This document shows positions 34,330 to 48,400 of a stretch of DNA of 64,000 bases, one piece after another (position 1 is the stretch's first letter; every line of letters begins with the position of its first letter). The notes beneath the pieces were generated by a model, which searched no databases, had not been told where the DNA came from, and saw only the letters and a list, made by a program, of their open reading frames with translations. The position numbers and the translations under genes were made by a program. Origin of the DNA: Conchocele bisecta (taxonomy: Eukaryota > Mollusca > Bivalvia > Lucinida > Thyasiridae); assembly GCA_029237695.1 (NCBI GenBank), contig CM055268.1, forward strand, positions 52,723,131-52,787,130. Reading direction: 5' to 3'.

Positions 34330-35520
34330 GCGCATGGCAGTAAGGGTGCCTGTCATCAGACTGAAAGTCAATACAAATAAAACGAAAATAATTATATTTC
34401 GTAGAGGTGGACGCTTACCAAGAGACATCCATTTCTACTATGATCAGCTTGAAATAGAAATTGTAAATACATTTACATACCTTGTCATATTGTTTACTCC
34501 AGGCGGCTCGTTTAGTGATACGCATGCACTCTTAGCAGGTAAAACACAGAAATTTAAGTTCTTTCAAACTAAATATTTTGTTGGTACAAATTTACTGATA
34601 TATTACACCTATGCACAAGATAAGTTAATTAGTCCCATTTTGCATTATGGGGCAGAAATCTGTGGATTATTTCAAGCAAATCAGGTTGACAGAGTTCATT
34701 TACAATTTTGCAAACGTCTATTGGGAGTAAAAAGATGCACCCAGAACGATTGTATGTATGCATGGTGAACTAGGCCGTACCCCAATGCCTATTGTAAGAT
34801 ACACGAGTATACTAAAATACTGGTTCAAAATATTGCACTCGAGTGAAAACAAATACATAAGACAAATATACGGTGTTATGCTTAATGATATAGCTGATCA
34901 CCCAAACAAACGCCACTGGGCATCACAGATTAAAATACTCCTATTTAGTAATGGCTTTTATCATGTATGGTTAAACCCAAGGTGTAGGAGATGTTGAAAC
35001 ATTTTTATCCGTTTTCAAGCAACGGCTAAATGATAACTTTATTCAGTTATGGCATGCACGATTAAACAAATCAAGCAAAGCATTATTTTATAAAAATGTA
35101 TGCGAGTTTAAATTGCAATAGTACCTGCGAGATATAAATGTAGATAAATTTAGAACAGCGTTTGCAAGATTGAAAGTATCATCACATAGACTGGAAGTAG
35201 AATCCGGTAGATGGAACAGAACACCAATAGATCACAGTAAATGTAGAATGTGTAATTGCCTGGAAGATGAATATCATTTTATATTAAAATGCACTATGTA
35301 TTCAGATATACGGAAATTTATATAAAACAGTATTACTGGCGTAACATGATAAAGTTTATTGAGCTGTTTAAAACAGAAAATACGAATAGTGTACGAAATA
35401 TCGTACTATATACATATACAAAGCATTTCAAATACGAAACAAACATTTATATATTCATTAAACATCTTCTCCCTTGCCATAACATATGTTATGTGCAGCA
35501 TTCTGTTAGTTAAATAATAT
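34330..35520 (+). mobile_element. LINE ORF2 C-terminal fragment, broken
   Basis: Reverse-transcriptase-domain end: LKVNTNKTKIIIFRRGG (about 34364-34414), then YGAEICGL, VHLQFCKRLLGVKR, then in another frame HGELGRTPMPI, and finally a Cys/His motif (CRMCNCLEDEYHFILKC) near 35240-35300. Frame changes near 34760, 35000 and 35330 make it dead. Same general LINE type as 1-1135 but a different, diverged copy. Confidence 0.82.
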
Positions 35521-37480
35521 TGATAATATTAACAACACAGTCGCAGACTAAATCATTTAATTATTTGGTATCATAAGATATGCTATGTTATATGTAAGAA
35601 TATAAGTAACTCGAGAAATGTTCGAGTGCGCTTGAATCAGTTGAACTACGGAACAGTATTAGCGTCAACACGGCCGAGACGTGGTATACACTGTTCGACA
35701 CATATATGAAAATAACTATGTGTCTGATAGTGTATGCGAACGGTGGGCAGTGATGGTACGCGGGCTGTTCCGGGGCTGCACTGGTCAAAACCACTTTTAA
35801 AGTACATACATTATATAATAGTATGTTTTTGAAAGCACATCATTCATTAGATACGTGTACATGCCATTTACTACACTGTTTGCCATCCTTGACATATTGT
35901 GTTTTTATGCATTATTACTTTTTACCTTCATGGGCCATGTGGCTTACAGATTTCTCAATAAACTATGTATCTGTCATGAACACTGCCTTTCAGAGCAAAC
36001 AGTTTTTTATACCCACTTTAAAAAAAATGTTTTCGTCACGGGTGCCCATCCGTCAATCCGTCTGACACGTTTCTTGTAAGAATTAGGTAGGGACTGGAAC
36101 TTGGTATGTGCCTTGTTTATGGTGTGTAGATGCGCAAAGTGAAATTTCGATTTTTGATTCGACTCCCGGTCATGGATTATCTATCTCCCCCTTTTCAAAT
36201 TCGCATTTGGGAAAAGTGGGTATATTGCGATGGCGTGCCATTGACTGTGCTCTAGTGTTAATGTAAGTTAATGTTGAACGTATTGTTCTCCTCGTATACA
36301 TGTGTATTTCCATTTGTATATGTTGAACTAAACGGTCGTATAGCCCCAATCAACATACTTCCGTGGTGTTCTACAATTATAAATTGTTAAAACGCTCAGT
36401 TTAGTAAACACGACGTCAAAAAGAAGAAATCAGCATACCGAATCCACGTACCCGCGCACGTTCGTACTTTGATTTTGCATTCATGTGTTACCAAAAGATT
36501 AAAGCTCATCCATCTTTACATTCATTATTCAATGCCGAACATGCTTCTAGTGAGATTATATCAACTTGCAAACTGTTGTAAATGTTGGCGTATACTCTAT
36601 GTGTAATGTTAGATAATGTAAAGTCGTTTTTGCGCTTACGCGATGGTTCTTTTGCTCAAACGACCTGCATATATATATATATAGTCACGGTGGTGTTGTA
36701 TAAAATATAATATCTTAATGAATATTGCAGATATCATGATCAAATAAAAAGCGTTCAATTCATCATAATTATTATATATGTATATTAAATGAATGTAACG
36801 TTTACATTGGCACTGTTGTTGTTGTTTCTTGATAATCGAACCGATGGATGTCGAGTGACCGTTGTGAAGACAACAGTTACTATAACAATACGATCAATTC
36901 TATGAAACTAAATAACATTTAACAGCTAATATAAATATAATTGATTGTCTGATTGCACCTTTCCATACATTCAATGCGTATGTCAAGGCGTAATAACTGC
37001 ATGTACTGTCACGTGAATTGTCTGAAGGAAACAGAACAAGAAAAACATACGGGCATAAACAAATGCCATGGTGAACAGTTTCCATATATTATTGCCGTTT
37101 AATTTGAACGTCATCAATGCTCCGCATTACACCTTATATCCTCGCATCAAATTGAAAATGCATTATACGGTCAACGCATCAAACAGTTCGGCGTTTTCGA
37201 GAATTCGTCGACTACTGAATATATATATGTTCATCACACAATGCACATTTTAGCACTGCAGAATGTCTTGGGGAAACTTGTATATTCGTGATTTTGAGAG
37301 CTGGGAAAATGAGAATTTATCAAAATCGCTTCCTGGATGGGCATGTCCGGTAATTTTCTCGAATGATCTGGGGAACTAGGCAATCTCGCAAGAAGTATGA
37401 ATATCCTTAAAATAGCACAGCATGCATTCCTATTCTTGAGCTTATACAGGGGTGTATGGCATGTCAAACGTTGCTATATT
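35521..37480. other. Non-coding stretch with MITE-like ends
   Basis: An inverted pair TATACCCACTTT (about 36009) and AAAGTGGGTATA (about 36208) could bound a MITE of about 210 bp. A TA microsatellite is at 36670-36682. No gene recognised. Confidence 0.4.
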
Positions 37481-37487
37481 ACATATC

Positions 37488-37980
37488 TATTTTATTATTA
37501 TTGTATGTTCGTTATTGTTATTAAATGTTTCGTTATTGTTATTCAATGTTTCGTTATTGTTATTCAATGTTTTGTTATTGTTATTCAATGTTACGTTATT
37601 GTTATTCTATACTTCGTTATTGTCATTGTATGTTCGGTAATTCTTATTCAATGTTTGGTATTGTTATTCAATGTTTTGTTATTGTTATTCAATGTTGCAT
37701 TATTGTTATTCTATACTTTGTTATTGTCATTGTATGTTCGATATTCTTATTCAATGTTTTGTTATTGTTATTCAATGTTTTGTTATTGTTATTCAATGTT
37801 GTGTTATTGTTATTCTATACTTTGTTATTGTCATTGTATGTTTGATATTCTTATTCAATGTTTCGTTATTGTTATTGAATGTTTAGTTATTGTTATTCAA
37901 TATTTAGTTATTGTTATTCTATACTTCGTTATTGTCATTGTAAAACTTGTCATTCGTATTGTATGTCATGTGATTGTATA
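37488..37980. repeat. Minisatellite, unit about 21 bp (GTTATTGTTATTCAATGTTTC)
   Basis: About 23 tandem copies, with a higher-order pattern in which every fourth or fifth unit is TTCTATACTTTGTTATTGTCATTG. It keeps three frames open for long stretches of Val/Ile/Tyr/Cys, which is a composition effect. Confidence 0.88.
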
Positions 37981-38138
37981 ATTATCTTCGATGTGTGCTA
38001 TTTTTATCCTTCGGAATGATGTAATGCGTTTCCCTTTGTAACAAGGCATTTCATTGGCTTGTCATAAACGAACATAGAGCGCGTGTATTCCGAATCGAGG
38101 TTACAGAAAATGCTACCACAATATTGTCAAGAACAAGG

Positions 38139-38340
38139 AATGTCACACTTTCTCTTAGTTTACTACAGTTTTGGTAAGTACAAACATGTTCCGAATATTC
38201 ATTATGTCTCCCCATATCATATATATGGACCAGGGGATTTGCCTTCGCCGACTGTGCGTACACCTTTGGTGCAGTGTAGTGGTTCCGGAACATGTTTGTA
38301 CTTACCAAAACTGTCGTAAACTAAGAGAAAGTGTGACATT
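38139..38340. mobile_element. Foldback MITE with about 57-bp arms
   Basis: AATGTCACACTTTCTCTTAG...CAAACATGTTCCG on the left mirrors CGGAACATGTTTG...AAAGTGTGACATT on the right. Centre about 90 bp, non-coding. Confidence 0.82.
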
Positions 38341-38870
38341 TAATGGAAAAAATAGTACAAAATATAACTAGACTGATTTGTGTAAATTTTATCAGATAAT
38401 TTTTGAAAATATATATGTCAGCAATAGTTACGTATGTTAAAAACATGTATATTATTTAAAATGAAAGTTGGGGCCCTAAAATGGGGGAATTATGTTGGAA
38501 AATAATAAAAAAGTGCTTAAAATTTATAAAATATGTAAGCAACATAAAGATTTGTTTGATTAATTTCAACCAAATTATAGCGCCCTTCAATGAGGAAATT
38601 ACGTATAAAAATACTGCAGTCCGAAAAAGTACCTAAAACATGAGTATCATACTTATAAATTAAAGTCATCAAATTTCTTTCTCAAAACAATATGAGTATA
38701 TAATATTTAAGATACTTATAATATTTTACTATATTTTTTAACAAATATTGGGTCATTATGAAAAAAAGTTGGGCCTTTAAACGGGACGTTAATGAAAGAA
38801 AAATATAAATCGACCGATTTTTGTAAAATTTCTCAAATATATTTTGAAATTTGTATTTTAAAGTAAGTGT
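38341..38870. other. AT-rich non-coding stretch
   Basis: Loose repeats of GGGCC(T/C)TAAA(A/C)(T/G)GG near 38470 and 38770. No gene seen. Confidence 0.4.
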
Positions 38871-39848
38871 TGTGGAGATCTAAGGTAGTAAAAAATTTAA
38901 CACAAATTTCAAAGTCAGCTGACCTTGACCTTGGGCATGTGGACCACATGGGCAGGTTATAGAATGAAAATATGGATGATGAATAAGAAGTATTGGATGT
39001 TGGAAGTAAATCAGAGTAAGTGTTGTGGAGATATGAGGTACGTAAAAACTTCAAGACAAATTTCAAAGTCATTTGACCTTGACCTTGGGCATGTGGACCA
39101 CATGGGCAGGCTATGGAACGAAAATATGGATGATGAAAAGGAAGTATTGGAAGTTGGAAGTAAATTGGAGTAACAATTGTGGAGATATAAGGTATGTAAA
39201 AACTTTAACGCAGATTTTATAATAATGCAAACTTCTAAGTCATTTGGCCTTGACCTTAGGGCACAGGGGCCGCATGAGTTGAACACAGAATGATGCCCAA
39301 TAAGCATACAAAGTTTCAAGCAAATCTGATTTACGGTTACAGAGATAGTAGGTATGTGAAAACTTTAACGCAAATTTTGATAGAAACTTTAACGCAAACT
39401 TCTAAGTCTTTTGACCTTGGGGCACAGGGGCCACATGAGTGGGACACATAATGAATATATGGATGATGACCAATAAGCATACAAAGTTTGAAGCAAATCC
39501 GACTTACGGTTACAGAGATAGTAGGTATCTGAAAACTTTAACGAAAATTTTGACAAAATATTAATGCAAACTTCTAAGTCATTTGACCGTGACCTTGGGC
39601 ACTGGGGCCGCATGAGTGGGATACAGCATGAATATATGGATGATGACTAATAAGCATATGAAGTTTCAAGTCAATATGACTTAGGACAGCAGAGATATAA
39701 GGTATTTAAAAACCGTAACGCACATTTCAGACGGACGGACGGACTGACGGACACACGGACGGATGCACGGACGTACTGACGGACGCACGGACACCCGGAT
39801 GTCATTGTGATCACTATGTTTCGCTTTCCGCAAGCGGGCTCGACAATA
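38870..39848. mobile_element. Tandem-repeat element with microsatellite and hairpin end
   Basis: Five or six diverged units of about 150-180 bp (TTGACCTTGACCTTGGGC, GAATATATGGATGATGA, AGATATAAGGTA), then an ACGGACGG microsatellite (39730-39795) and the hairpin CGCTTTCCGCAAGCG (about 39822-39836). Same architecture as 25130-26242 with a different core. Confidence 0.65.
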
Positions 39849-40211
39849 AACTGTCACAGCTGGTAATAACGGGTAAATAATGGGTAAATCATTGATTGCC
39901 TATTATTACAAGTTAAAACCAACCATCAGTCATTGAAAAAATATACTTCTTATAAATGATATTGTATAGATTACACATCAGCCTAATGTTGTGGTCAAAA
40001 GGCTATCTGAAAAATGCGATATATGTATTTTCATGGACCTCTAAACATGACAACATTGTAAATGTAACTTAGGAATGTATTGTGTGACAATATGGATGTA
40101 CATTTGTATTAAAAACAATGAAAGAAGTCTAGACTTTTTCTTTGAATGAATAAGGTTATGTAAACATAGGTGGATAAGTCTGTTATGTGAACAAAATAGC
40201 ATGTATGTAAC

Positions 40212-40775
40212 TATAGTCTGTTTCACGAAAGCTGCCCAAATTTTACGGCCATATAAACAATTCAAAAACCATATTTTTTTCGATAATATTAAATTCAAGG
40301 AAAATTTAAGAATGAGCCTTCTTTTTATTTCGTGAAATTTTGTCAAATATTGATTTTATTGCGAAAACAAAATTTCCCCATGTAAAATTCCCATAGACAT
40401 CTAGTGAAGATGTCTATGGGGATTTAACATGGGGAAATGTTTTAGAATTTCAGTAATCCTGGACCGATTTTCAATTTAACTTTTGTTTTCTTAGTTAGAT
40501 CATTTCCAAGCTATCTAGCTAGGTTTCGGAGTTAATTTCCAATTTTTTTCGTTTTTTGACTCCTCCCACACTCCTCTACCTCTTTTTCCGCCCATGTTAA
40601 ATTCCCAGAGAAATCAATTTTTCGTAATAAAATCAATATTTGACCAAATTTCACGAAATAAAAAGAAGGCACATTCTTAAATTTTCCTTTAATTTAATAT
40701 CATCGAAAAAAATATTATTTTTGAATTGTTTATATGGCCGTAAAATTTGGGCAGCTTTCGTGAAACAGACTACCG
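40212..40775. mobile_element. Foldback element with about 165-bp TIRs
   Basis: TAGTCTGTTTCACGAAAGCT at about 40214 is matched by its complement ending at about 40772; the arms continue for about 165 bp with few mismatches. The centre holds a second palindrome (40373-40440, around CCCATAGACATCT). About 560 bp, no coding capacity. Confidence 0.82.
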
Positions 40776-43112
40776 GTATATATAGTTTAGTTGAGCCTTA
40801 AATCACATGACAACATGCTGAATAGTTGTTTATATATATATGCTGAATAACTATGCTGTAATGTTTAATAGCATGTTTCATATATGGCTTAACTAATATA
40901 AAATAGTCTGCAGTGATTTTTTTATCAACATATGCATATTTATGTTCATGGGGAAACATTTATGACCACAGATTCATGTTATATGACCACTAATTGACAG
41001 TAAAATGTGACGTTTAGTCGCTATGTTGTATTTTGAAGAATATACACATGTACAATTTTTACAAAACTAGGAACCTTCCAATACAAATATCTTATGAGAA
41101 TAATTCAAAATAAAACAACATGCAAAATAATGCCATACAATATCTGTGAATCTTGCCATGTGACATATGATTGTGGAATGCACCATCATACAATCATCTG
41201 TTGCAAACAAGCAGGCTAGATTATGACAGAAACTTAACAATATAAATAATTTTTTAATGTGAAAATAGGTTACCATAGAAAGCCATACACATCTGATGTT
41301 GTTTTTTACATTATTTTAGAACAAACAAGTTATATCTCTCACAATGGGAATGTTATCATAAGTACAGGGCCAGGTATTAATTTGGGATGTAATCTTACAA
41401 TACGATATATTGGAGCACATGCATATTGTTGTTGTAATATAGAGAAAGCTTGTATGAGGGTGGAGCAATAAAATGGTCCGTATAGTCACGGGTATATGGT
41501 ATGTTACATGAATGGTCATTTGGCTACATGCATGTGCCTCATTCACTTGGGATATATTAATTATATAAATGATTACTGCGCCATTTTGTGCGACCATAAG
41601 CAAGCATTCTATGACACCGATACATATTAAATGACCATTACGTTTGGTTTTCAATGTTGTTTTGCGGATGATATATATAAGCCCAATATAAAGCTATGAG
41701 TCATTATTATTTTTATTTTTGTTGTTTATGCAGGTCAACGTTTGTTACAGTACGTTCCTATCTCATATATCGGCAAACATATATATACAAACATTCCTTA
41801 AATGTATATTCGTGGATACATCTTTAAACATGTGGATTTCAAATACTGATTTACCATGCAGGCCAAGTTATTGTAATACACTTACATGCAGCTTCGTAAT
41901 TACAGTAATAAGGTGTCACCAAGTATAATAACTAACTCCTGCCTCACACAAGGTATATATTATATCATCTGGTGTAATATGGTGGCGTGACACCCTAGAC
42001 ATGTGATGCATACATTAAACTATACCCAATATTATTATATTTACCATTCAAACTGTTCAAACAATCTGAATGGAGTGTTGTATTTTCACAAAAAGGGCAT
42101 ATATTTCCCCATATGAGGTCCCGATTATGTATTTTATTTCATTTTGTATGCATAATTATATGTATTAGTTTATGCATCCACCTGTATATTATCACTAGCA
42201 AATATAGCATTGGAAACTAAATAATTAAGACACTTAAAAAATCAGTGAAACAAATCATAATATTTCCACATTTGAGACCCCACTAGTGTAGTTTATTTAA
42301 TGTTATTTGTCATAATTATTAATTTATAGATCTACTCGAAGTTTTGTAATACGATATGGAACATAAGCACTCGTCCTGTATTTTCATTTATTTCTTTTAA
42401 ACACATCAGTAAAATTACAATAACTCATATATTTCCCCCATTTGGGGCCTCATAAAGTATTTTAGTGGAATTTGTTTGTTTACATAATTATTAATTTATG
42501 CATTCACCTGATTGTCATAACTAACACTATTGGAAATATAAGCAAGAAGTTCCACTCGTCAACCGTTTTCACTTATTTTTCTAAAAATAGTTTTTAAATT
42601 CAGTGTTCCCCTTTGAGGGCCTCTACAAACTGAAACAGCCATTTTTGAAAGTGGCATCCATCCTGGTGATGTTCTACTATGGAATAGTAACATTTCTAGC
42701 ATGCATGCCATATTGTACTAAACAAATGCCATCAGACCTGTTTTCTAGGGCCCCACTAAACCGCGGGCATTCACAGTCTCGCATCAATTAGCTATAATAC
42801 ATTTTCTGAGGCAAAACAATTAGTCCACACCAGAAATGCAAACGTGTGCCATCTCACTAAGGGTACATCAGTTAAGTAAGTGAATGGTGGACAAAGCCTA
42901 TTAGACTATACTAATACGCATGCCATGTCAATTTTAGGCCTGTATTAATGTCTGTGTGCGTATGTGTGCGAGAGCTAAAGAGAATGGGTGGGAGGAAGGA
43001 AGGTCACAGCCCCTTAATTCTTATTGCAAAACTTAAAAAAACTAGAAATGGACGCTTGTCGACAAGCGCATGTGTATCCTATCCCCCTCCCCAGATACAC
43101 AAGTAGTTTGAA
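40776..43112. other. AT-rich non-coding stretch, no gene seen
   Basis: Similar AT-rich segments with TATTTCCCC..TTTGGGGCC recur near 42105, 42265 and 42430 at spacings of about 160 bp, suggesting an old tandem repeat. No coding motif. Confidence 0.45.
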
Positions 43113-44708
43113 ACTAGATGGCCGCGGCCTGCATGTCGCGCCTTGTGGCGAGGCATGGACACTAAAAAAAAAGAAGATATAGTATAACGAAAAACTTTAA
43201 TAAAAAAACTTTAACCAAAAAACTTAACCAAAAAACTTAACCAAAGAACTCAACCAAAAACTTTAACCAAAAAACTTAACCAAACAACTTAATCAAAAAC
43301 TTTAACCGGACACACGTACGTACGTACGTACCAAAGTGCCGACTATATCGCGCTTTCCGCAAGCGGGCGCGACAAAAACTTAACCAAAAACTTTAACCAA
43401 AAAACTTAACCAAAAACTTCAAAGTAATTTGACCTTGACATTGGGCACAGGGGCCGCACGGAAGGGGGGTAGAATGAAAATATAGATGATGATAAACACC
43501 CATGTAAAGTTTCAAGGTAATGGGCAAAGCAGTTGCAGAGATATAGTATAACAAAAAACTTTAACCAAAAAACTTAACCAAAAACTTTAACCAAAAAACT
43601 TAACCAAAAACTTCAAAGTAATTTGACCTTGACATTGGGCACCGGGGCCGCACGGGAGGGGGGTAAAATGAAAATATAGATGATGATAAACACCCATGTG
43701 AAGTTTCAAGGTAATGAGCAAAGCAGTTGCAGAGATATAGAATAACAAAAAACTTTAACCAAAAAACTTAACCAAAAAACTTAAACAAAAACTTTAACCA
43801 CAAAACTTAACCAAAAAACTTAACCAAAAACATTAACCAAAGAACTTAACCAAAAACTTCAAAGTAATTTGACCTTGACATTGGGCACCGGGGCCGCACG
43901 GGAGGGGGGTAAAATGAAAATATAGATGATGATAAACACCCATGTGAAGTTTCAAGGTAATGGGCAAAGCAGTTGCAGAGATATAGTATAACAAAAAACT
44001 TTAACCAACAAACTTAACCAAAAAACTTAACCAAAAACTTTAACCAAAAAACTTAACCAAAAAACATTAACCAAAGAACTTAACCAAAAACTTCACAGTA
44101 ATTTGACCTTGACCTTGGGCACAGGGGCCGCACGGGAGGGGGGTAGAATGAAAATATAGATGATGTTAAACACCCATGTGAAGTTTCAAGGTAATGGGCA
44201 AAGCAGTTGCAGAGATATAATATAACGAAAAACTTTAACCAAAAATTTAACCAAAAAACTTAACCAAAAACTTTAACCAAAGAACTTAACCAAAAACATT
44301 TAACCAAACAACTTAACCAAAAACTTTAACCGGACACACGTACGTATGTACGTACGTACGTACGTACGTACGTACGTACGTACGTACGTACGCCAAAGTG
44401 CCGACTATATCGTGCTTTCCGCAAGCGGGCGCGACAAAAACTTCAAAGTAATTTGACCTTGACATTGGGCACAGGGGCCGCACGGGAGGGGGGTAGAATG
44501 AAAATATAGATGATGATAAACACCCATGTGAAGTTTCAAGGTAATGGGCAAAGCAGTTGCAGAGATATAGTATAACGAAAAACTTTAATGAAAAACTTTA
44601 ACGAAAAAACTTAACCAAAAAACTTAACCAAAAACTTTAACCGGACACACGTACGTACGTACGCCAAAGTGCCGACTATATCGCGCTTTCCACAAGCGGG
44701 CGCGACAA
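43113..44708. mobile_element. Hairpin-capped tandem-repeat element, type 1
   Basis: 5' end ACTAGATGGCCGCGGCCTGC, then CGCGCCTTGTGGCGAGGCATGG. The core has about six units with TTTGACCTTGACATTGGGCA, AAACACCCATGTGAAGTTTC and CAAAGCAGTTGCAGAGATAT, separated by (AAAACTTAACC)n. The 3' end is CGCGCTTTCC.CAAGCGGGCGCG. Internal copies of the hairpin at about 43350 and 44410 follow ACGTACGT microsatellites, so shorter elements are fused in tandem. Confidence 0.7.
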
Positions 44709-45267
44709 AAAGGGTGTTCGAGTTATGCTCCGGAGACAAAATCAGTGCGCGGAAAAACAAAGGGAGATAACTCAAAAATTAGCTACACAAGAGTTGTCAT
44801 TCTTGTGCGTGACACACCTTCGGGTCGTGGTCTATGCATGTGTGAAGTTTCATGAAAATATTCCAAAGGGTGGTCGAGTTATGCTCCGGACAGGATATCA
44901 GTGCCCGAAAACAAAAAAGGAAGATAACTAAAAATATCGCTATGCAAGAGTTGTTATTCTTCTCCACGACACACCTTCGGGTCGTGGTCTATGCATGTGT
45001 GAAGTTTCATGAAAATATTCCAAAGGGTGGTCGAGTTATGCTCAATCAGTGCGCGAAACAAAAAAGGGAGATAACTAAAAAATTAGCTATGCAAGAGTTG
45101 TCATTCTTGTGCGCGACACACCTTGGGGTCGTGGTCTATGCATGTGTGAAGTTTCATGAAAATATTCCAAAGGGTGTTCGAGTTATGCTCCGGACAAGAA
45201 GTGTCTGCGGCGGACGCGGCACGGTGTCAAATCCATAGTATCCCCCGACTTCCGTCCGGGGGGATAC
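44709..45267. mobile_element. Short tandem-repeat element with GTATCCCCC hairpin end
   Basis: About three units of about 160 bp (GGGAGATAACT, CACACCTTCGGGTCGTGGTC, TTCATGAAAATATTCC), then GCGGCGGACGCGGC and the hairpin GTATCCCCCGACTTCCGTCCGGGGGGATAC split over 45238-45267. A second hairpin class with the same layout. Confidence 0.65.
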
Positions 45268-45439
45268 AAATATATTAGTAGGGTCAAACTGCTACATGAC
45301 CACAAACAAATTGCAAGAAAACGTTTTATAGTGTTCTTTTGTAGTACAAGGTCTGGTGAAGAACATATCAAAAGTTGGCCAAAATCAGACCACCAGAAAG
45401 TGTCGAAATATGACGTCATAAAAGATGGCCGTCAATGTT

Positions 45440-48400
45440 TAACAAGAGCTGTAGGAGAACAGCATAGCTCGACTACGAGGGTTGTCGATGTACACATAGC
45501 TTGACAAAGAAGGTGGCTGCGGCCTGCATAAAAACCTTAACCAAGGTTGACTAAAAACATTAAGCAAGGGATTATTGATGTACGTCACTAGGAGATAAAG
45601 TTTTCCAAGTATGGTTGCTGTAGGCCCAGGAGTATTCCATATACAAGCTTGACTAAAAACCGTAACCAAGGGGAGATAACTAAGTAATCCAAGGATAAAA
45701 GTAGGTCAAGGTCAAATATAGGTCAGGGATTATTGATGTACATCATTAGGAGATGAAGTTGTCCAAGTATGGTTGATGTAGGCCCAAAAGTATTCCATAT
45801 ACAAGCTTGACTATAAACATTAACCAAGTAATTCAAGGTTAAATGTAGGTGAAGGTAAAATAAAGGTCAGGGGTTATTGATGTACATCCCTATGAGAAAA
45901 AGTTATCTAAGTATGGTGTCTGTATGCACAATAGTATTCCATCTACAAGCTTGACTAAAAACCTTAACCAAGGTTGAGTAACTAGATGGCCGCGGCCTGC
46001 ATGTCGCGCCTTGTGGCGAGGCATGGACACTAAAAAAAAAGATATAGTATAACGAAAAACTTTAACCAAAAAACTTAAGCAAAAACTTTAACCGGACACA
46101 CGTACGTACGTACGTACATACGTACGTACGACAAAGTGCCGACTATATCGCGCTTTCCGCAAGCGGGCGCGAAAAAAACTTTAACCAAAAACTTCAAAGT
46201 AATTTGACCTTGAGATTGGGCACAGGGGCTGCACGGGAGGGGGGTAGAATGAAAATATAGATGATGATAAACACCCATGTGAAATTTCAAGGTAATGGGC
46301 AAAGCAGTTGCAGAGATATAGAATAACGAAAAAATTTAACCAAAAAACTTAACCAAAAACTTTAACCAAAAAACTTAAGCAAAACTTTTAACCAAAAAAC
46401 TTAACCAAAAACTTCAAAGTAATTTGACCTTGACATTGGGCACAGGGGCCACACGGGAGGGGGTGGGGGGAGAATGAAAATATAGATGATGATAAACACC
46501 CATGTGAAGTTTTCAAGGTAATGGGCAAAGCAGTTGCAGAGATATAGTATAACAAAAAACTTTAACCAAAAAACTTAACCAAAAACTTCAAAGTAATTTG
46601 ACCGTGACATTGGGCACAGGGGCCGCACGAGAGGGGGGTAGAATAAAAATATAGATGATGATAAACACCCATGTGAAGTTTTCAAGGTAATGGGCAAAGC
46701 AGTTGCAGAGATATAGTATAACGAAAAACTTTAACCAAAAAACTTAACCAAAAACTTTAACCAAAAAACTTCAAAGTAATTTGACCTTGACATTTGGCAC
46801 AGGGGCCGCAGGGTGGGGATGGGGGGTAGAATGAAAATATAGATGATGATAAACACCCATGTGAAGTTTCAAGGTAATGGGCAAAGCAGTTGCAGAGATA
46901 TAGTATAACGAAAAACTTTAACCAAAAAACTTAACCAAAAACTTTAACCAAAAAACTTAACCAAAAAATTTAACCAAAAACTTTAACCAAAGAACTTAAC
47001 CAAAAACTTCAAAGTAATTTGACCTTGACATTGGGCACAGGGGCCGCACGGGAGGGGGGTAAAATGAAAATATAGATGATGATAAACACCCATATGAAGT
47101 TTCAAGGTAATGGGCAAAGCAGTTGCAGAGATATAGTATAACGAAAAACTTTAACCAAAAAACTTAACCAAAAACTTTAACCAAAAAAACTTTAACCAAA
47201 AACTTCAAAGTAATTTGACCTTGACATTGGGCACAGGGGCCGCACGGGACGGGAGGGGGGTAGAATGAAAATATAGACGATGATAAACACCCATGTGAAG
47301 TTTCAAGGTAATGGGCAAAGCAGTTGCAGAGATATAGTATAACAAAAAACTTTAACCAAAAATTTTAACCAAAAAACTTAACCAAAAACTTTAACCAAAG
47401 AACTTAACCAAAAACTTTAACCAAAAAACTTAACCAAACAACTTAACCAAAAACTTTAACCGCCAAAGTGCGACTATATCGCGCTTTCCACAAGCGGGCG
47501 CGACAAAAACCGTAACCAAGGGGAATTAAGTAAGTAATTTAAGGTTAAATGTAGGTCAAGGTCAAATATAGGTCAGGGGTTGTTGATGTACATCACTAGG
47601 AGATAAAGTTGTCCAAGTATGGTTGGTGTAGGGCCATGAGTATTCCATCTACAAGCTTGACTAAAAACCTTAACCAAAGAGAATTAAGTAAGTAATTCAA
47701 GAGGAAATGTAGGTCAAAGTCAAATATAGATCAGGGGTTATTGATGTACATCACTATGACAAAAGGTTGTCCAAGTATGGTGTCTGTATGCACAATAGTA
47801 TTCCATGTACAAGCTTGAGTAAAAAGCTTAACCAAGGTCGAGTAAAAACCTTAACCAAGGGGAATTAAGTAAGTAATTCAAGGTTAAATGTAGGTCAAGG
47901 TCAAATATAGGTCAGGGGTTGTTGATGTACATCACTAGGAGATAAAGTTGTCCAAGTATGGTTGCTGTAGGGCCAGGAGTATTCCATATACAAGCTTGAC
48001 TAAAAACCTTAACCAAGGGGAAATAAGTAAGTAATTCAAGGTTAAAAGTAGGTCAAGGTCAAATATAGGTCAGGGATTATTGATGTACATCTCTAGGAGA
48101 TGAAGTTGTCCAAGTATGGTTGGTGTAGGGCCATGAGTATTCCATCTACAAGCTTGACTAAAACCTTAACCAAAGAGAATTAAGTAAGTAATTCAAGAGG
48201 AAATGTAGGTCAAGGTCAAATATATTGATCAGGGGTTATTGATGTACATCACTATGACAAAAGGTTGTCCAAGTATGGTGTCTGTATGCACATAGTATTT
48301 CCATGTACAATTCAAGCTTGAGTAAAAAGCTTAACCAAGGTCGAGTAAAAACCTTAACCAAGGGGAATTAAGTAAGTAATTCAAGGTTAAATGTAGGTCA

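Noticed and set aside
37397..37981. 194-codon open frame rich in Val, Ile and Cys
   Set aside because: It is translated from a 21-bp minisatellite that keeps three frames open; there is no protein signal beyond the repeat.
44725..45238. Open frames with repeated VVYACVKFHENIPKG
   Set aside because: Product of a non-coding tandem repeat of about 160 bp.
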